Position numbers and translations under genes: made by a program | Notes under the pieces: generated by a model | Seen by the model: the letters and a program-made list of their open reading frames with translations, nothing else | Told to the model about the DNA's origin: nothing | Databases searched by the model: none | Source: JAZDCJ01 sp036311985 | GTDB taxonomy: Bacteria > Actinomycetota > Actinomycetes > Actinomycetales > Micrococcaceae | DNA length: 64,000 nucleotides | NCBI RefSeq assembly: GCF_036311985.1 | Contig: NZ_JAZDCJ010000030.1 | Strand: one strand, 5' to 3' | In this document: one piece after another, positions 61,704 to 64,000 of the stretch | Position numbering within the stretch: position 1 is the stretch's first letter | Layout: each line of letters opens with the position of its first letter

Positions 61704-62398
61704 GGCGCGTCCGTCGTCCCGGCGCCCTCCCCGGCCTCCTCGGCCTCCTGCTCCGCCGCGCGCGGGCAGTGCAGCGCACCGGGCTCGGCGACGACGTCGC
61801 CCTCGGGCACGAGCCCGTCGTAGTCCTGCCCGAGGACCAGGTCGATCGTCGTCCCGCCGCGCTCGCCGTCCTTGACGAACTCCGTCTCGGCGATGTGCCG
61901 CTGCAGCGTCAGCGCCTGCTCGCGCCCGCGCGGGCCGGCGACGACGGCCGCGACGACGCCGGGGTCGCTGAGGCTCTTGTTCCCGACCTCTCCGATGTGG
62001 AATCCGCGCTGGCGCAGTTGGTTGGAGGCGGCGCGGGCCAGGCCGCTGATCTTGGTCGCGTTGTAGACGTTGACCCGGACGGTGGCCGGATCCAGGTACG
62101 CGTAGACGTCGACGGGGCACGCCGGTTCCGGGCCGGCGGGGGCGGACGACGGCGGTGCCTCGGGTTCCAGCCACGGGATGACGAGCTGGCGCGTGGAGAC
62201 GAGGTAGGCCGTGACGACCGCGGCCGCGATGAGGCCCAGCAGGAGCACGAGCACGATCGCCCGGCGCAGGCGCACGTAGTAGTAGTGGGGGTCGTTGACG
62301 TGCTCCGGGTCGTGGTCGTCGAAGGTCGTGACGAGGTCGTCCTCGGTGACGATGCGGTGCCCGTGCCACTCGCGGGGGTCCCGCGCCTTCCTGCCCAC
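61700..62398 (-). CDS. LytR C-terminal-domain membrane protein
   Basis: 232-residue protein: a cytoplasmic N-terminus (VTEDDLVTTFDDHDPEHVNDPHYYYVRLRR), one transmembrane helix (about residues 48-70), then an extracytoplasmic LytR_C domain (VRVNVYNATKISGLARAASNQLRQRGFHIGEVGNKS) and acidic tail. Such proteins are thought to accompany cell-wall glycopolymer ligases. GTG starts 2 nt after the upstream gene stop, so both are co-transcribed. Confidence 0.85.
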   Translation of the reverse strand: MGRKARDPREWHGHRIVTEDDLVTTFDDHDPEHVNDPHYYYVRLRRAIVLVLLLGLIAAAVVTAYLVSTRQLVIPWLEPEAPPSSAPAGPEPACPVDVYAYLDPATVRVNVYNATKISGLARAASNQLRQRGFHIGEVGNKSLSDPGVVAAVVAGPRGREQALTLQRHIAETEFVKDGERGGTTIDLVLGQDYDGLVPEGDVVAEPGALHCPRAAEQEAEEAGEGAGTTDAP

Positions 62399-62400
62399 CG

Positions 62401-62700
62401 CTAGTCGTCCAGGACCAGGAGCCGCGCGTGGAGGATGGAGCGCTGGTGCAGCGCCGTGCGGACGGCCCGGTGGAGTCCGTCCTCGAGGTACTTGGTGCCC
62501 CGCCACTGCACGACGTGCGGGAAGAGGTCCCCGAAGAAGGTCGAGTCCTCGGCGAGCAGCGCCGCGAGGTCGAGCGTGCTCTTGACCGTCACGAGCTCGT
62601 CGAGCCGGACCTGGCACGGGGCCACCTCGGCCCAGTCCTTGGGCGTGACGTATCCATGCTCAGGGTAGGGGCGGGTCTCGCCGACGGCTTTGAAGATCAC
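62401..62700 (-). CDS. Conserved actinobacterial protein beside LytR-C gene
   Basis: 99-residue soluble protein: MIFKAVGETRPYPEHGYVTPKDWAEV, VRLDELVTVKSTLDLAALL, DSTFFGDLFPHVVQWRGTKYLEDGLHRAVRTALHQR. This family is strictly associated with LytR_C proteins in Actinobacteria. Databases sometimes name it VapB-family antitoxin, but no toxin gene is present and I do not accept that role. Function unknown. Confidence 0.8.
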   Translation of the reverse strand: MIFKAVGETRPYPEHGYVTPKDWAEVAPCQVRLDELVTVKSTLDLAALLAEDSTFFGDLFPHVVQWRGTKYLEDGLHRAVRTALHQRSILHARLLVLDD

Positions 62701-62830
62701 CCACTCATCGTAGGGAACGAACCGGCAACATCAAGCGAACCTTTCGTCTCCGTTGGGTCACGGCGCCCCGGGCGCCCGTCACGGCGGCCCCTGCCCCCGA
62801 TTCACACTCCACGTCAAGACCCCCGGAAAC

Positions 62831-62884
62831 ACGCCGTCATGTTGCGGAACGGCGCGTCATAATCACTATCCGGGCGCGTCATAA
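62831..62884 (+). promoter_or_regulatory. Phased repeats before the 2-oxoglutarate oxygenase gene
   Basis: GGCGCGTCATAA at 62851-62862 and 62873-62884 (22 bp apart), preceded by the half-match ACGCCGTCAT at 62831-62840 (20-bp step). The copies face one side of the helix and end 18 bp before the start codon, overlapping the likely promoter. Candidate activator or repressor site; no regulator gene is adjacent in the window. Confidence 0.6.
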
Positions 62885-62902
62885 AGGGCCTACCGTTGAC
62901 GC

Positions 62903-63928
62903 ATGAACACAGTCCGCACTTCCGTCCCCGTCCTGGACCTCTCCACCGCCCGCGGTGCCGACGGCGCGTTCGATCCCGCCTTCATCGAGGCCCTGCGCGA
63001 CGCCGCGCACAACGTCGGCTTCTTCCAGGTCACCGGATACGGTGCCGCCGACGGGCAGCCCCAGGCCCTCCTGGACACGCTCGCCCGCTTCTTCCGCCTG
63101 CCCCTCGAGGAACGGTTGAAGCTGGACAACCGCAACTCGGCGCAGTTCCGCGGCTACACGCGGCTCGGCAAGGAGATCACGCAGGGCCGTGCGGACTCCC
63201 GCGAGCAGATCGACTTCGGCCCTGAGCGCGCGGCGTTGGACGCCGTCCCCGCGGACCGCCCCTACCTGAACCTCCAGGGCCCCAACCAGTGGCCGGCTTC
63301 CTTCCCGGAGCTTCAGGAGTCCGCCATGGAGTGGGCGGCGCTGATGTCGCGGATCGGCGCCGAGCTGCTGGCCGGCATCTCCGTGGCCCTGGGCCTGCCC
63401 GAGGACTACTTCGCCGAGCCGTTCGAGGACGCGCCGGCCTGGATGGGCAAGCTCGTGCACTACGTTGGTGGCGGCCGCGTGCCGGAGGCCGGCAGCCAGG
63501 GCGTCGGCGCGCACGCCGACTACGGCTTCGTGACCCTGCTCCTGCAGGACGCCGTCGGCGGCCTCGAGGTCAAGCCCTACGGCCAGGACGAATGGATCAC
63601 GGTCGAGCCGATCGAGGGCGCGCTCGTGGTCAACCTCGGCGAGATGCTGGAGGTCGCCACGAACGGCTACCTCATGGCCACGATCCACCGCGTCACGGCC
63701 CCGCCGGCGAACGTGGACCGCTATTCCGTGCCGTTCTTCTGGTCGCCGCGCCTGGACTCGGTCATCGACCCCGTGCCCCTGCCGGCCGATCTCGCCGCCG
63801 ACGCGCGCGGCGTCTCCGACGACCCCGCCAACCCGATGCTCGCCTCCTACGGAGCCAACGTGCTCAAGGGCTGGCTGCGCGCGCACCCCGAGACGGCGCG
63901 GATCCACTACCCGGAGCTCGCCAAGTAG
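62903..63928 (+). CDS. Fe(II)/2-oxoglutarate oxygenase, isopenicillin N synthase family
   Basis: 341-residue enzyme with a DIOX_N domain (VPVLDLSTARG, LRDAAHNVGFFQVTGYG) and a jelly-roll oxygenase core. Iron ligands His204 and Asp206 (GAHADYG) and His262 (ATIHRVTAP) are present, with the co-substrate-binding RYS at 273-275. Substrate unknown: relatives hydroxylate or desaturate diverse small molecules. ATG is only 18 nt after the phased repeats and has no strong ribosome-binding site. No pathway neighbours are visible before the window ends. Confidence 0.92.
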   Translation: MNTVRTSVPVLDLSTARGADGAFDPAFIEALRDAAHNVGFFQVTGYGAADGQPQALLDTLARFFRLPLEERLKLDNRNSAQFRGYTRLGKEITQGRADSREQIDFGPERAALDAVPADRPYLNLQGPNQWPASFPELQESAMEWAALMSRIGAELLAGISVALGLPEDYFAEPFEDAPAWMGKLVHYVGGGRVPEAGSQGVGAHADYGFVTLLLQDAVGGLEVKPYGQDEWITVEPIEGALVVNLGEMLEVATNGYLMATIHRVTAPPANVDRYSVPFFWSPRLDSVIDPVPLPADLAADARGVSDDPANPMLASYGANVLKGWLRAHPETARIHYPELAK

Positions 63929-63944
63929 CACTCCGGGGAACGAC

Positions 63945-64000
63945 GCCGGGGGGGGGGGGTTCGTACGGGGGGGGTGGTCCCAGGCTTTTTTTCCCCTCCC
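63945..64000. other. Homopolymer-rich low-quality sequence end
   Basis: Runs of G (up to eleven), T7 and C4 in the last ~55 bases have no coding pattern and look like a contig end of poor quality. The stretch starts with a copy of the ACGACGCCGG motif (63939-63949). Confidence 0.7.

Noticed and set aside
62401..62700. VapB antitoxin of a toxin-antitoxin pair
   Set aside because: The neighbour is a LytR-C membrane protein, not a PIN toxin, and the sequence lacks an AbrB/RHH DNA-binding pattern.
1..64000. Mobile elements, integrases, tRNA or rRNA genes, prophage or restriction-modification systems
   Set aside because: None recognised on either strand; tRNA detection by eye is unreliable, so a tRNA scan would be needed to exclude one.

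Overview
The window is high-GC DNA with dense, mostly short-gapped genes. Codon use favours third-position G/C, and both GTG and ATG starts are common. The gene set (glyoxylate-shunt pair with a RamB-like regulator, VTC/DUF4956 cluster, LytR-C protein, many Lrp/MarR/LysR-controlled exporters) points to an actinobacterium, most likely a Micrococcaceae member of the Arthrobacter/Sinomonas type. That placement is inference from gene content. No rRNA, tRNA, IS element or CRISPR array was seen.

Left end (1-8.0 kb): a histidine kinase converges on a leftward array of eight genes. Reading leftward, these are a 93-aa hydrophobic peptide precursor, a SpoIIM/DUF95-like membrane protein, two small membrane proteins, a 608-aa membrane protein, a lone ABC ATPase, and an ABC ATPase plus permease. 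Most junctions are 4-bp ATGA/GTGA overlaps. The precursor C-terminus resembles carnocyclin/uberolysin-type circular bacteriocins, and the order matches the as-48/ccl clusters (precursor, DUF95 protein, large membrane protein, ATPase, second ABC transporter). This is the strongest candidate for an undescribed system here.

Middle (8-38 kb): two large cell-surface proteins; an F420-type oxidoreductase; exporters paired with their regulators (Lrp-LysE, MarR-DMT) with visible operator palindromes; a decarboxylating dehydrogenase/LysR/DASS transporter module carrying two identical LysR-type boxes; a methyltransferase beside a TPR-LuxR regulator; a lipoprotein sugar dehydrogenase; a twice-frameshifted gene; an amino acid deaminase/aldolase with an aldonolactone oxidase; a flavin monooxygenase; an MFS transporter with a DeoR regulator; an M16-like protease; and several small conserved proteins.

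Right part (38-64 kb): an epoxide hydrolase pseudogene; a DUF4956-VTC-carbohydrate-binding lipoprotein set; a HAD phosphatase; an aldo/keto reductase; a NYN-domain protein; a large secreted sialidase; a CmtR-type metal sensor in front of a truncated cation-efflux gene; RamB-like regulator with aceA and aceB; a LysR gene with an apparent homopolymer frameshift beside an EamA exporter; MFS; DsbA/FrnE-like oxidoreductase; LytR-C protein with its partner; and an Fe(II)/2-oxoglutarate oxygenase. The last ~50 bases are homopolymer-rich and look like poor-quality contig end.

Two dispersed signals cut across the window. One is a family of at least six intergenic hairpins with CTCCACTCC-type arms, mostly between convergent genes. 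The other is a short motif, TACGACGCCGG and close variants, that recurs about two dozen times. It is concentrated in protein linkers, protein tails and intergenic DNA, and is read in several different frames.
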